NCBI GenBank assembly: GCA_944385445.1 | Contig: CALWXF010000001.1 | Location: 62,001-126,000, forward strand | Direction of reading: 5' to 3' | Length of the DNA stretch: 64,000 bases | Source of the DNA: an uncultured Oscillospiraceae bacterium | GTDB lineage: Bacteria > Bacillota > Clostridia > Oscillospirales > Oscillospiraceae | Shown: piece after piece, positions 25,327 through 33,366 of the stretch | How positions within the stretch are numbered: the stretch's first letter is position 1 | Layout: each line of letters starts with the position of its first letter | Translations under genes and position numbers: made by a program | Notes under the pieces: model-generated | What the model saw: the letters and a program-made list of their open reading frames with translations, nothing else | The model's database searches: none | Told to the model about the DNA's origin: nothing

Positions 25327-26808
25327 TTACAAAGTCTGGGCCAGCCGCAGCAGGCCGGGAATGGTGGCCTCCTCTGCAATCAAAACGGGGATGCCGTGGC
25401 GCTGGGCCTCCTGGGCGGTCTGTGCACCGATGCACAAACCCGTGATGTTGCCCAGAGGGGCGTCCTCGCCCACCGAGGCCACAAAGCCCTTCACGGTGGA
25501 GGCGGAGGTGAAGGTGACATAGGACAGCTCGCCTTTTTCCAGCGCCTCTCTCAGCTCCGGGGAGCGGGGGTTGTCGTAGTGAGTGGTATACACGGCAAGT
25601 TCCTCATAGGGAATGCCACGTTCGGTGAGCGCCTGGGTGAGCAGGGGAGAGCCTTCTTCTGCCCGGGGCAGCAGCACCTTCCCGGTGGCGGGGATGCCCT
25701 GGCCCAAGTCCTGGGCAGAGTACACCGCCGGGACATAGTCGGCGGTGAGGCCGTACTTTTTCAAAGCGGCGGCGGTGCCGGGGCCGATGGCGGCCAGCTT
25801 CACCCCAGCCAGAGCCCGGCTGTCCTTGCCCTGCGCATTCAGGGCGTCGAAAAACACCTGAACTCCCACGGGGCTGGTGAAGGCAATCCACTGGTAGTCC
25901 CCCAAATGCTCCAAAGCGGCGGTGAGGGGAGGACAGGGGGTGATGGGGGTGGTGTGAATGTAGGGGTACTCCCAGACCTTGGCCCCCAGTTCCCGCAGGC
26001 CCTGGGCCAGGGTGCCCTTGCGGGCAGCGGGGCGGGTGACCACAAAGGTGCGGCCTTTCAGGGGCAGAGCGTCAAACCAGTCGAAGGAATCGGCCAGGGC
26101 GCACACCCCACCCACCACGCTGATGGCGGGGCTCACCACCTGGTTATCCTGGGCGGCCTGGGCCAGGGTGGCCAGGGTGGCGCTGACCCGCCGCTGGGCG
26201 GGGGTGGTGCCCCGCTCCACGATGGCGGCGGGGGTGTCGGGGTCCATGCCTGCGTTCAGCAGCCCCTCACAGATCTGGGGCAGGGCGGACACCCCCATGA
26301 GGAACACCAGGGTTCCCTTGGTGGCCACCAGGGCGTCAAAGTCGATGTCCAGGGCTTTCCCCGCCCGTTGGTGTCCGGTGACGATGTGCAGGGAGGAGCA
26401 GCAGTCCCGGTGGGTCACCGGAATGCCGCCGTAGGCGGGCACTGCCAGGGCGGAGGTGACCCCAGGCACCACCTGAAAGGGCACCTGGTGCTGGGCCAGC
26501 AGCTCCAGCTCCTCGCCGCCCCGGCCAAAGAGGAAGGGGTCGCCGCCCTTCAGGCGCACCACGTTGGCGCCCCCCAGGGCCTCCCGCAGAAGAATCTGGT
26601 TGATCTCCTCCTGGGGCACCGGGTGCACATTCACCCGCTTGCCCACGTCGATGGCCTTGGCGGTGGGGGGGATGAGGGCCAGGATTTCTGGGCTCACCAG
26701 GCGGTCAAATACCACCACATCGGCATGTTCAATGGCTTTTTTTCCTTTTAAGGTGAGCAGGCCGGGGTCGCCGGGGCCTGCTCCCACCAGAGTCACATGT
26801 CCCATCAT
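25327..26808 (-). CDS. cobA-hemD: CobA-HemD fusion: uroporphyrinogen-III C-methyltransferase / uroporphyrinogen-III synthase
   Basis: 493 aa, two enzymes in one chain. Residues 1-240 are the SAM-dependent SUMT (GAGPGDPGLLTLKG, VVRLKGGDPFLFGRGGEE, PGVTSALAVPAYGGIPVTHR), making precorrin-2. Residues about 250-493 are uroporphyrinogen-III synthase (GRTFVVTRPA, WIAFTSPVGVQVFF, IGPGTAAALKKYG, YVTFTSASTVKGF), which cyclises the HemC product. The fusion channels the flow from uroporphyrinogen III to the siroheme/cobalamin branch. Its start overlaps the hemC stop; a second ATG follows directly. Confidence 0.95.
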   Translation of the reverse strand: MMGHVTLVGAGPGDPGLLTLKGKKAIEHADVVVFDRLVSPEILALIPPTAKAIDVGKRVNVHPVPQEEINQILLREALGGANVVRLKGGDPFLFGRGGEELELLAQHQVPFQVVPGVTSALAVPAYGGIPVTHRDCCSSLHIVTGHQRAGKALDIDFDALVATKGTLVFLMGVSALPQICEGLLNAGMDPDTPAAIVERGTTPAQRRVSATLATLAQAAQDNQVVSPAISVVGGVCALADSFDWFDALPLKGRTFVVTRPAARKGTLAQGLRELGAKVWEYPYIHTTPITPCPPLTAALEHLGDYQWIAFTSPVGVQVFFDALNAQGKDSRALAGVKLAAIGPGTAAALKKYGLTADYVPAVYSAQDLGQGIPATGKVLLPRAEEGSPLLTQALTERGIPYEELAVYTTHYDNPRSPELREALEKGELSYVTFTSASTVKGFVASVGEDAPLGNITGLCIGAQTAQEAQRHGIPVLIAEEATIPGLLRLAQTL

Positions 26809-27680
26809 GGGTGGTCCCTCCTCATACGCACCGCCAGCTCCGCCCCCATCTCCCGGGCATCGGCGCAGGCGGCGCAGCTGCTTTCGATGTAAGATTCACC
26901 CTCGCCGTCCACATAGAACCCGGTGAGGGTGACGGCGTCCCCGTCCACGGTGGCGTGGGCGGCTACAGGGGAGGAACAGCCCCCCTCCAGAGCGCCCACA
27001 AAGGCCCGCTCGGCGGTGAGGCACACCGCCGCCACCGGGTCGTGGAAGAGGGACAGACAGGAGGTGTCCACATCCGCCCGGCTCTGCACCGCCAAAATAC
27101 CTTGTCCGGCGGCGGGGAGCATCTCCTCCACGGGGAAGCGGCGGGAAATGCGGCTCTCTAGCCCCAATCGGTCCAGTCCGGCACAGGCCAGCACCAGGGC
27201 GGAATATTCGCCCCGGTCCAGTTTAGAAAGGCGGGTCTGCACGTTGCCCCGCACCGGGGCCACCTGGTGGTGGGGGAACAGCTTGCGGAGCTGAAGGGTG
27301 CGGCGCAGGGAGGCGCAGCCGATGGGGCGGGTGGGGTCCAGGGTGTCCACCCCCTGGGGGAGCACCAGGGCGTCCCGGGGGTCTGCCCGGTGGGAGAAGG
27401 CCACCAGGGGCAACTCGGGGGGAATATCCATGGGCAAGTCCTTGCTGGAGTGGACGGTGAAGTCCACCCGGCCCTCCAGGAGTGCCTTGTCCAGCTCTTT
27501 GACAAACAGCCCCTTGCCGCCAATCTGGCTCAGGGGGCGGTCCAAGATGAGGTCGCCGGTGGTCTTCATGGTCACCAGCTCCACCTGGGCGGTGGGGTCA
27601 TAGGCCCGGATGGAATCAATGACCATCTCGCTTTGTATCACGGCCAGCCGACTGTCTCGGCTTCCAATGCGTATCTTCAT
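26805..27680 (-). CDS. hemC: Porphobilinogen deaminase (hydroxymethylbilane synthase)
   Basis: 291-aa enzyme polymerising four porphobilinogens into hydroxymethylbilane. Signature regions: KIRIGSRDSRLAVIQSE, VDFTVHSSKDLPMDIP (catalytic Asp nearby) and the dipyrromethane-cofactor Cys in FVGALEGGCSSPVAAHA. The start at 27680 has GGAGGACTCTAT upstream and overlaps the sirC stop; a longer in-frame extension runs through sirC and is not real. Confidence 0.96.
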   Translation of the reverse strand: MKIRIGSRDSRLAVIQSEMVIDSIRAYDPTAQVELVTMKTTGDLILDRPLSQIGGKGLFVKELDKALLEGRVDFTVHSSKDLPMDIPPELPLVAFSHRADPRDALVLPQGVDTLDPTRPIGCASLRRTLQLRKLFPHHQVAPVRGNVQTRLSKLDRGEYSALVLACAGLDRLGLESRISRRFPVEEMLPAAGQGILAVQSRADVDTSCLSLFHDPVAAVCLTAERAFVGALEGGCSSPVAAHATVDGDAVTLTGFYVDGEGESYIESSCAACADAREMGAELAVRMRRDHP

Positions 27681-28123
27681 ATAGAGTCCTCCAAGAGTTC
27701 TCGAATCTGTCGGGCACAGCGGGCGGTTTTGGCGTGGTCGGAGCCGTCGCCCACCACCCCCGCCACCAGCCCCTCTCCCACGCACAGGGCGGGGAAGAAA
27801 AAGGTGCACGCTGTGGGGGCGTCCGCCACACTGATGGGGATGCCCCGGTCTCGGGCCTCCTGGGCCACCTGTCTGTTGGTGTCGGAGCAGTCGGTGGCGG
27901 CCACCGCCAGCGTGGCCCCCTCCAGGTCGCCGGGGCGATAGGGGCGGGATATGTGGGTCACCGGGGGCATGTCCGGGTGCAGGGTGGGGGCAATCACCAC
28001 CACGTCCGCCCCGCACTGTTGCAGGGTGCGGACCCGGCGCAGGGCCACCTTCCCGCCGCCCACCAGCACCACCTTCTGGCCCGTTAGGTCAAGAAACAGG
28101 GGAAAGCGGGGGTAGCCGCTCAT
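27677..28123 (-). CDS. Precorrin-2 dehydrogenase (SirC/CysG N-terminal type)
   Basis: 148-aa NAD-dependent enzyme oxidising precorrin-2 to sirohydrochlorin. N-terminal Rossmann fold: FLDLTGQKVVLVGGGKVALR, then VIAPTLHP and AATDCSDTNRQVAQEAR, typical of SirC/Met8/CysG-B. Shorter than the usual 200+ aa, with the C-terminal dimerisation region minimal. The start at 28123 (MSGYPRFPLFLDL) overlaps the hemA stop; the longer frame would run into hemA. A ferrochelatase role is unlikely at this length; CbiK in the operon provides metal insertion. Confidence 0.88.
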   Translation of the reverse strand: MSGYPRFPLFLDLTGQKVVLVGGGKVALRRVRTLQQCGADVVVIAPTLHPDMPPVTHISRPYRPGDLEGATLAVAATDCSDTNRQVAQEARDRGIPISVADAPTACTFFFPALCVGEGLVAGVVGDGSDHAKTARCARQIRELLEDSI

Positions 28124-29322
28124 GACGGGGCCCCCTTTCCCGTGGTGTGGGCCCGGATTTTCTGGGCGCACTGGCGCAGGCTGTCCGGGTCGGGCGGGGT
28201 GGGCAGGCCGCCCAGCAGCAGCTCCACGGTGCGCTGCACCGTCAGGGCGATGACCTCCTCCTGGTCCATCCCCGGGTCGGTCAACTGGGGGGTGGCGGTG
28301 AGCCGCTGGACAATGGACAGCTTCAGCTCCTCTTGCAGGGGGAGACTTACCTTATAATTCAGCCAGCGGTAAAATTGCCGCTGGTGCTTGTCTAAAATTT
28401 CCGTCACTTCGGGGGGGACGGTGTGGAGGGGGGCGGTGTCCATGAGGTCGTCCACGTTAAAGAGTTTTACCCCGGGGAGCTGTCCCACCTGGGGCTCGAT
28501 GTCCCGGGGGATGGCCAAATCCACCATCACCTGGGGCAGCTGGGCCACGGGTTCCAGCTGTTCCACCGTGACGGTGTAGTGGGGACTGGCGGTGGCGGAG
28601 ACCAGAATGTCCACCCCGCTGAGCAGCTCAAAGCGGCGGTCATAGGGCTGGGCCTCGCAGCCGGAGGGCACCACCGTCTCCCCGTGGCGGTAGGTGCGCA
28701 GGGTCACCATCACCCGGCACCCGGCCTGGTGGAGGAGCCGGGCGGATAGCTTGCCCATCTCCCCGTTGCCGATGACCAGAGCCCGTTTCCCCTCCAGATT
28801 GCCCAGGTGCTGCTGGAGCAGGGCCACTCCCTGGCTGGCGGCCGAGGTGGGCAGGGAGGTCAGGCGCACGGTGGAGCGAATCTCCTTGCCCGCCGAGATG
28901 GCGGCCCGGAACAGGGTCTCCAGCATGGGGTGGGCGGCTCCCACCTCCCGGGACAGGGTGATGGCCCGCTTGACCTGGGCCAGAATCTGGTCCTCGCCCC
29001 ACACCCGGGAGCGCAGACCCGCCGCCACCTGCATCAGGTGTTCCACCGCCTCGCCCCCCTGGCATGTGACAAAGGCGGCGGAGAAGGGGGCGAACTCCAC
29101 CCCGGCGGCGTGGCACAGCATTTGCCCCGGGTGGCAGGTGTCCTCACAGCACAGGTAGATTTCCGTGCGGTTGCAGGTGGACAAAATCACACAGCTGTGG
29201 ATGTTGGGCAGCTGGGCGATGTGGGCGTCCAGCCGCTGCACCTGGGTGGCGGTGAAGGACAGGGCCTCCCGCAGGTCGATGGGGGCCAGATGGTGTTCCA
29301 GGCTGGACATGACAACGAGCAT
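28120..29322 (-). CDS. hemA: Glutamyl-tRNA reductase
   Basis: 400-aa NADPH enzyme reducing glutamyl-tRNA(Glu) to glutamate-1-semialdehyde, the first committed step. Catalytic Cys in ILSTCNRTEIY (near residue 50), substrate region GEDQILAQVK, NADPH-binding ALVIGNGEMGKLSARLL and C-terminal dimerisation domain. Start by TGAGGATC; an internal ATG (MSSLEHH) four codons later is possible. Ten bases after cbiK. Confidence 0.95.
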   Translation of the reverse strand: MLVVMSSLEHHLAPIDLREALSFTATQVQRLDAHIAQLPNIHSCVILSTCNRTEIYLCCEDTCHPGQMLCHAAGVEFAPFSAAFVTCQGGEAVEHLMQVAAGLRSRVWGEDQILAQVKRAITLSREVGAAHPMLETLFRAAISAGKEIRSTVRLTSLPTSAASQGVALLQQHLGNLEGKRALVIGNGEMGKLSARLLHQAGCRVMVTLRTYRHGETVVPSGCEAQPYDRRFELLSGVDILVSATASPHYTVTVEQLEPVAQLPQVMVDLAIPRDIEPQVGQLPGVKLFNVDDLMDTAPLHTVPPEVTEILDKHQRQFYRWLNYKVSLPLQEELKLSIVQRLTATPQLTDPGMDQEEVIALTVQRTVELLLGGLPTPPDPDSLRQCAQKIRAHTTGKGAPS

Positions 29323-29331
29323 AGATGATCC

Positions 29332-30135
29332 TCATTTCTCTCTCTGAGTGAAAAATTCGTTCTTTGCTGCCTCCAGGGCGTGGGCCACAAAGAGGCGGCG
29401 GATGGCAGGGCAGTCCCCCAGCCCTTGGGACACAGCAGACACCGGAACGCCCAGGCGTTCCAGTTGTCCGCACCAGCTTTGTTCCCCGGCCAGCAAGTCC
29501 CGGGTGGCGTGGACGCCGCACACCACCATGAGGGGGTGGACGTGGAGCCGGGTGATGGCCCCGGCCTCACGGATGCGGCGGGCGGTCTCCGCCGGGGTGG
29601 GACCGTCCTGGAGAGTGCCTACGAAATAGCGGGTGTGGCCCTGGCGGTGCAGGGCTTGTTCCAGCTGGGCGTAGACCCCGTGGGCCTCATGGCTGGCGCC
29701 ATGGCCCAGAAACAGCGCCCCCTCCTGGGGGGCCAGGGGAGGCAGACAGGTGGGCAAGGCCTCCGCTACGGCCTCGATGTCCTGGGGCGTGGCCAGCAGG
29801 GGCTGGCCCACAGACAGGTCCAGCCGCTGGGCGTAGGGCTCCAGCTGGGCCACCATGGCCTGGTACTCCCCGGCAAACAGCAGATAGGTGGGCTGGATTA
29901 GCAAATGCCGGGCTCCATCTTGGGTGAGTTGGGCCAGGGCCTCGGACACCAGCGGCACTCGGGGGCCGCCGCCCCGCACCAGGGCGTCCCGGAGCCGGGG
30001 GTGTGCAAAGGCGTGGATGAGGGGCAGGCGGGGGAAGGCCGCCCCGATTTCCCGGGCCAGATTGGCCAGGGTGGGCAGAGCGGAGACTTGGCTGGTGCCG
30101 TAGGACACCACCAAAATCGCGGCGGGGTGTTCCAT
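29332..30135 (-). CDS. cbiK: Sirohydrochlorin cobaltochelatase (CbiK family)
   Basis: 267-aa chelatase inserting Co(II) into sirohydrochlorin for anaerobic cobalamin synthesis. N-terminal ILVVSYGTSQ (the usual SFGTS region), FLGHGASHEAHGVY and HPLMVVCGVHATRDLLAGE, equivalent to the CbiK metal-site segment with catalytic His. GGAGGAAC precedes the start at 30135. First gene of the tetrapyrrole operon. No cbi genes beyond this are in the window. Soluble, no signal peptide. Confidence 0.88.
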   Translation of the reverse strand: MEHPAAILVVSYGTSQVSALPTLANLAREIGAAFPRLPLIHAFAHPRLRDALVRGGGPRVPLVSEALAQLTQDGARHLLIQPTYLLFAGEYQAMVAQLEPYAQRLDLSVGQPLLATPQDIEAVAEALPTCLPPLAPQEGALFLGHGASHEAHGVYAQLEQALHRQGHTRYFVGTLQDGPTPAETARRIREAGAITRLHVHPLMVVCGVHATRDLLAGEQSWCGQLERLGVPVSAVSQGLGDCPAIRRLFVAHALEAAKNEFFTQREK

Positions 30136-30169
30136 GCCAGTTCCTCCTCTCCCCGCAGAGCATTCGCAT

Positions 30170-30253
30170 TCCAGTATACTATATTTTTCCCGCCTGTCCA
30201 CCCCTTTTCCCCACAAAAGGGTGAAAAAAGGTGGGAGCCATGGGGCTTCCACC
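30170..30253 (-). promoter_or_regulatory. cbiK leader: hairpin with T run, then a -10-like box
   Basis: On the minus strand a hairpin GGTGGAAGCC/GGCTCCCACC (30230-30253) is followed by TTTTTT. Next comes a second stem (CACCCTTTT/AAAAGGGGTG), then TATACT near 30173 without a good -35 box. It can be read as the end of transcription from the repeat side plus a weak promoter, or as an attenuator. I see no cobalamin-riboswitch B12-box. Confidence 0.45.
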
Positions 30254-30336
30254 TTGGTGTAAACGTATATTGTTTGGTATCTGTGGAGAGAGGAAGAGGG
30301 CCTGCTCTTCTCCACGTTCGATTCCAGCCCTCCGGC

Positions 30337-30921
30337 CTGGTGGGGACGCTCCCCGCTGGGGGTTCCTTTTGCTCGGTCAAAAGGAACCAAAACCCGCTTA
30401 GGGCGTTCCCCCCTAAGGACCTCCCTGGGGTACGAGGCTGGGCCTGCGTCAAGTCTAGGTTCGGCCCGTCACCCTTGCTGTGGCCCCTGTTTGTGCCACC
30501 ACACTAGGCTGCCCTGGGCAGCTGGCCCTATGGCCGGGTGGTTTCCATATCCGGGCCTACCCTGGCTAAGCGGCGTTCCCGCCACCGGGAGCCGGGCCCC
30601 CGATAGCTGGGAACAGCGGCACACCAAGATAAGGCCCTGGCGATAGAAGTACTGTCTGCCAGAGGAGCAGGCACGTTCTGTAGAATGTCCACGCCGTCTA
30701 TGTGACCTCGCCGGGCCAAGGTCCGAAAAGAGAAGGGCGCACACGCCACCCAGTACCGCGGGGTGGATTCCACAAGGCGGGGGAAGGCCCCGCCTTTGGC
30801 GGTCTTTGGTGACTTTCTGGCGGCAGAAAGTCACCCCAGCGCCAGCGTCCCCGGCGGGGGCGCAGGTCTGCACCTGAGAAATGGTCGAAGGACCGGCCCT
30901 CAGTCTGCCGGATGGCAGAAG
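30337..30921 (+). repeat. Long structured intergenic repeat, copy C
   Basis: Aligns over its whole length with copy A (9660-10250) in the same orientation. The first hairpin is GGTTCCTTTTG/CAAAAGGAACC (30361-30388), where copy A has GGTTTCTTTTG/CAAAAGAAACC, so both arms changed together. The hairpin at 30808-30835 (GGTGACTTTCTG/CAGAAAGTCACC) is identical to A. The right end abuts the broken permease coding sequence. Confidence 0.85.
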
Positions 30922-30971
30922 CTCTTGCTCCGCCACAGGCGGAAGAAGTCGGCCCGCAGCAGGTTACCCAT
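30921..30971 (-). pseudogene. 5' remnant of an ABC-2-type permease, cut at repeat C
   Basis: The minus strand from ATG 30971 reads MGNLLRADFFRLWRSKS and then runs into repeat C, where a stop follows. This opening (LLRADFFRLWRSK) is typical of ABC-2 permeases encoded directly after their ATPase. Only 17 codons remain. Confidence 0.65.
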
Positions 30972-31258
30972 GCCCCTCACCTCCCACCAGACTCATGTAG
31001 TAGCTCTCCAGGCTCTCATCCTACTGGTGCATGGCGGACACCTGACACCCAGTGTCCGCCAGGGCCTGCACCAGCTCCGTCACATGGGGATGGGCGTAGA
31101 TGTTGGCGGTGTGGGAGGAGTCAATGGTGTAGTCCAGCCCCGTTCCGCCCCACCAGGCCGTAAATGGACCCTTTGGGCACCTGCATGGTGAGGTTTTGCA
31201 GGGCGTAGGTGTGGCCGTATTGTTTCGACAGGCCGTGGGCGGCGCAGACCAGCTCCAT
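30964..31258 (-). pseudogene. Decayed ABC transporter ATPase (BcrA-type), internal deletion and stop
   Basis: From ATG 31258 the minus strand reads MELVCAAHGLSKQYGHTYAL and on to IYGLVGRNGAG, the start of an ATPase up to the Walker A loop. There the sequence jumps, with a frame shift, to a C-terminal part (VTELVQALADTG...), hits TAG at 31021-31023, and continues as DESLESYYMSLVGGEGHG before TAA. Roughly two thirds of the gene, including Walker B and signature, is missing. GGAGGCGTGAGC precedes the ATG and the gene sits 2 bp after the PAP2 gene, so it was the next gene of that operon. Confidence 0.85.
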
Positions 31259-31260
31259 GC

Positions 31261-31917
31261 TCACGCCTCCTGCTGAATCCACACCCGGGCATGCACGGTC
31301 ACATAGTCCGCCACATAGTCCAGCACCAGGGCCAGGGCCACGCCGCAGAACAGGTCAATGACGCTGTGCTGCCGCAGCAGCACCGTGGAGGCCAGAATGG
31401 ACAGATTCAAAAGTTGCATACACCCCCACACCACCCGGCGCTGGGTGGAGGGCTTGGCTTTGGCCCAGCGGTGATAGCTCAGGGCCACGGTCATGGAGTT
31501 GAAGGCGTGGATGGAGGGCCAGACGTTGGTGTCGGTGTCCACCCCCCACAGCTGCCGTACCACCTGGGTGAAGAAGTCGTTGCCGGGGATGGAGTCCGGG
31601 CGCAGGTCCACCCCGTTGGGGATGAGGGCGCACAGGGCCACGCACAGGGTCATGCCCCCGAACAGGGGCAGACACAGCCGCCAGAAATCTTGCCGGGGCT
31701 GGGTCAGCAGCAGCCAGAACAAGGTGGCGGGCACCCACACAAACCAGGCGAAGTAGGGGATGACCGCATACTTACAGAAGGGAATCCAGTCGTCCAGAAA
31801 ACAGTGGACGATCCACTCCGGTTTGATGAAGTGCTCCAGGGCTCCGAAGCACACCAGGTAGAACACCAGATACCCGGCCATAAAGAGGATGGGATGACGT
31901 TTGCACCAGTCGATCAT
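31261..31917 (-). CDS. PAP2-family membrane phosphatase
   Basis: 218 aa, about five or six membrane helices. The PAP2 catalytic motifs are recognisable: WPSIHAFNS (motif 2, PSxH) and RQHSVIDLFCG (motif 3, xxHxxxD). Motif 1 is weaker. Family members dephosphorylate lipid phosphates, including undecaprenyl pyrophosphate (BcrC) and phosphatidic acid. It lies between an orphan response regulator and a broken BcrA-like ABC transporter, a setting reminiscent of bacitracin/lantibiotic resistance loci; this role is inference. Confidence 0.82.
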   Translation of the reverse strand: MIDWCKRHPILFMAGYLVFYLVCFGALEHFIKPEWIVHCFLDDWIPFCKYAVIPYFAWFVWVPATLFWLLLTQPRQDFWRLCLPLFGGMTLCVALCALIPNGVDLRPDSIPGNDFFTQVVRQLWGVDTDTNVWPSIHAFNSMTVALSYHRWAKAKPSTQRRVVWGCMQLLNLSILASTVLLRQHSVIDLFCGVALALVLDYVADYVTVHARVWIQQEA

Positions 31918-32006
31918 AATTTTTTCTCCTTGCGCTTGATGGGGATAGTGTACCAGAGAGGGGTCAAGGAAGCGGTGAAGAAATGGGTCAAGAAATCATC
32001 AAGATT

Positions 32007-32672
32007 TCAAGGAGGGGTCAGGCGAAAGCCAATGCCCCACACAGACTGGAGGTACTCTTTGCCGCTGGCCTGACGCAGCTTCTTTCTCAGGTTGCTCATG
32101 TGCTGTTTCAGAGAGCTGTCGGTGCAGTCCGGGGTGTCCAGGCTGATGCGCTCCAAAATGACGCTCTTGGACAGGGCCTGGTTGGGGTGCTGGAGAAACA
32201 GCTTCAAAATGGCGTACTCTGTCTTGGTCAGGTGTACCTCCTGCCCGGCCACCGTCACCTGCCGGGACAGGGGGTCCAGGCTCAGCTCCCCCACAGTGAG
32301 CACCTGGCCCTCCTCCTCCCCACGGGGGCGGCGGAGATGCACCCCAATGCGGGCCAGCAGCTCCTGGGGGTGGAAGGGCTTGGTGATGTAATCCACCGCT
32401 CCCGCCTGGAGCAGTTCCACCTTGTTCTCCACGTCCCCCTTGGCGCTGAGGATGATGACGGGGAAGCTCTGGATTTTGGGCAGCACCTCCTCCCCGGACA
32501 GGCCGGGGAGCATCAGGTCCAGCAGCACCAGGTCGGGCCGCTGCTGGGAGAGCAGGTAGAGGGCCTCGGTGCCCGAGTACGCCCGCAGCACCTGATACCC
32601 TTCCCGGCGCAGCAGCTGCTCCAGGACATCTCCAATGTGGATGTCGTCGTCAATGATGGCGATGGTTTTCAT
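32007..32672 (-). CDS. OmpR-family response regulator (no adjacent kinase)
   Basis: 221 aa. Receiver domain with acidic pocket IIDDD, phospho-Asp in LVLLDLMLPG, switch Ser in VIILSAKGD and Lys in YITKPF. The C-terminal winged helix (LTKTEYAILKLFLQHPNQ ... YLQSVWGIGFRL) is OmpR/PhoB type. The start at 32672 follows GGGAGGTGCCCT. No histidine kinase is encoded next to it; the operon continues to the PAP2 gene and an ABC pseudogene, so the partner may have been lost or be elsewhere. Confidence 0.92.
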   Translation of the reverse strand: MKTIAIIDDDIHIGDVLEQLLRREGYQVLRAYSGTEALYLLSQQRPDLVLLDLMLPGLSGEEVLPKIQSFPVIILSAKGDVENKVELLQAGAVDYITKPFHPQELLARIGVHLRRPRGEEEGQVLTVGELSLDPLSRQVTVAGQEVHLTKTEYAILKLFLQHPNQALSKSVILERISLDTPDCTDSSLKQHMSNLRKKLRQASGKEYLQSVWGIGFRLTPP

Positions 32673-32712
32673 AGGGCACCTCCCAGCAGATGAATGGTCA
32701 CAGATACCACAC

Positions 32713-32741
32713 ATTATAGTGACGGAGCGGGAAAATGGCAA
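32713..32741 (-). promoter_or_regulatory. Promoter of the response-regulator operon
   Basis: On the minus strand TTGCCA (32736-32741), 17 bp, TATAAT (32713-32718). Confidence 0.75.
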
Positions 32742-32761
32742 GAGGGGGCGGCTACCTCTCT

Positions 32762-32893
32762 ATGGCTCCCCTGTGTAAGGGGAGCTGGCAGCCCGTAGGG
32801 CTGACTGAGGGGTTGACCGTAGTGGGTAGCAGACAATCCCTCCGTCACCGCCTGTGGCGGCGACACCTCCCTTTACACAAGGGAGGCTTTTGG
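32762..32893. repeat. Composite short hairpin repeat (type 2 forward + type 1 reversed)
   Basis: GGCTCCCCTGTGTAAGGGGAGC-type hairpin, then CAGCC-cgta-GGGCTG and ACTGAGGGGTTGAC (type 2). After a short spacer come ACAATCCCTCCGTCACCGCC and the reversed type 1 hairpin ending AAGGGAGGC. The same two halves in other orders occur at 36916, 44026 and 62176. Confidence 0.85.
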
Positions 32894-32929
32894 TCTGGTG
32901 CGGACTTGAAAAAGTTTTCTCCAACCCTA

Positions 32930-32966
32930 TTGACAAGACTGTACCTACTGTATATACTGTATATAC
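32930..32966 (+). promoter_or_regulatory. Promoter and palindromic operator of the YtrA-type operon
   Basis: TTGACA (32930-32935), 17 bp, TATACT (32953-32958). The palindrome GTATATA-ctg-TATATAC (32950-32966) covers the -10 box and fits autorepression by the GntR/YtrA regulator encoded next. Confidence 0.85.
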
Positions 32967-32990
32967 ACAGAAAGCAAACGAGGTGATGGT

Positions 32991-33362
32991 TTGAATCTCT
33001 ACATTGACAACCGCAGTGGGTCCCCCATCTACGATCAGATTTACACCCAGATCAAAAATCAGATCATCAGTGGGGAGCTGGAGGCGGACCAGGCCCTCCC
33101 CTCTATCCGCAACCTGGCCAAGGACCTGCGCATCAGCGTCATCACCACCAAGCGGGCCTATGAGGAGCTGGAGCGGGAGGGATTTATCTACACCCTCCCC
33201 GCCAAGGGCTGTTTTGTGGCCCCCAAGAATGTGGAGCTGCTGCGGGAGGAGACCTTGAAGCAGATTGAGGCCCACATGGAGGAAATTGGGAAGCTGGCGG
33301 CCAGTTGCCAGTTGACGAAAGAGGAACTGCTGGAGATGTTCCGCCTGAGTATGGAGGAGTGA
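32991..33362 (+). CDS. GntR-family regulator, YtrA subfamily
   Basis: 123 aa. Winged helix: GSPIYDQIYTQIKNQIISGE, PSIRNLAKDLRISVITTKRAYEEL, EGFIYTLPAKGCFVA; then a short C-terminal helical dimerisation region, as in YtrA, without a ligand domain. The start is TTG at 32991 with GAGGTGA seven bases before it. It heads an operon with an ABC exporter, as YtrA does in B. subtilis, where the system answers cell-wall antibiotics. Confidence 0.9.
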   Translation: MNLYIDNRSGSPIYDQIYTQIKNQIISGELEADQALPSIRNLAKDLRISVITTKRAYEELEREGFIYTLPAKGCFVAPKNVELLREETLKQIEAHMEEIGKLAASCQLTKEELLEMFRLSMEE

Positions 33363-33366
33363 GACC

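Noticed and set aside
26805-28016. Long form of HemC starting at 28016
   Set aside because: The extra 112 residues are the sirC gene read in another frame; the start at 27680 has a ribosome binding site and the normal HemC N-terminus.
30136-30330. Cobalamin riboswitch before cbiK
   Set aside because: No B12-box (GCCACTG-type) or matching junction was seen; only two plain hairpins are present.
32762-32893. CRISPR array or phage attachment site at the short repeats
   Set aside because: Units are isolated, palindromic in parts, variable in spacing and found genome-wide between unrelated genes; no cas gene, integrase or uniform spacer.
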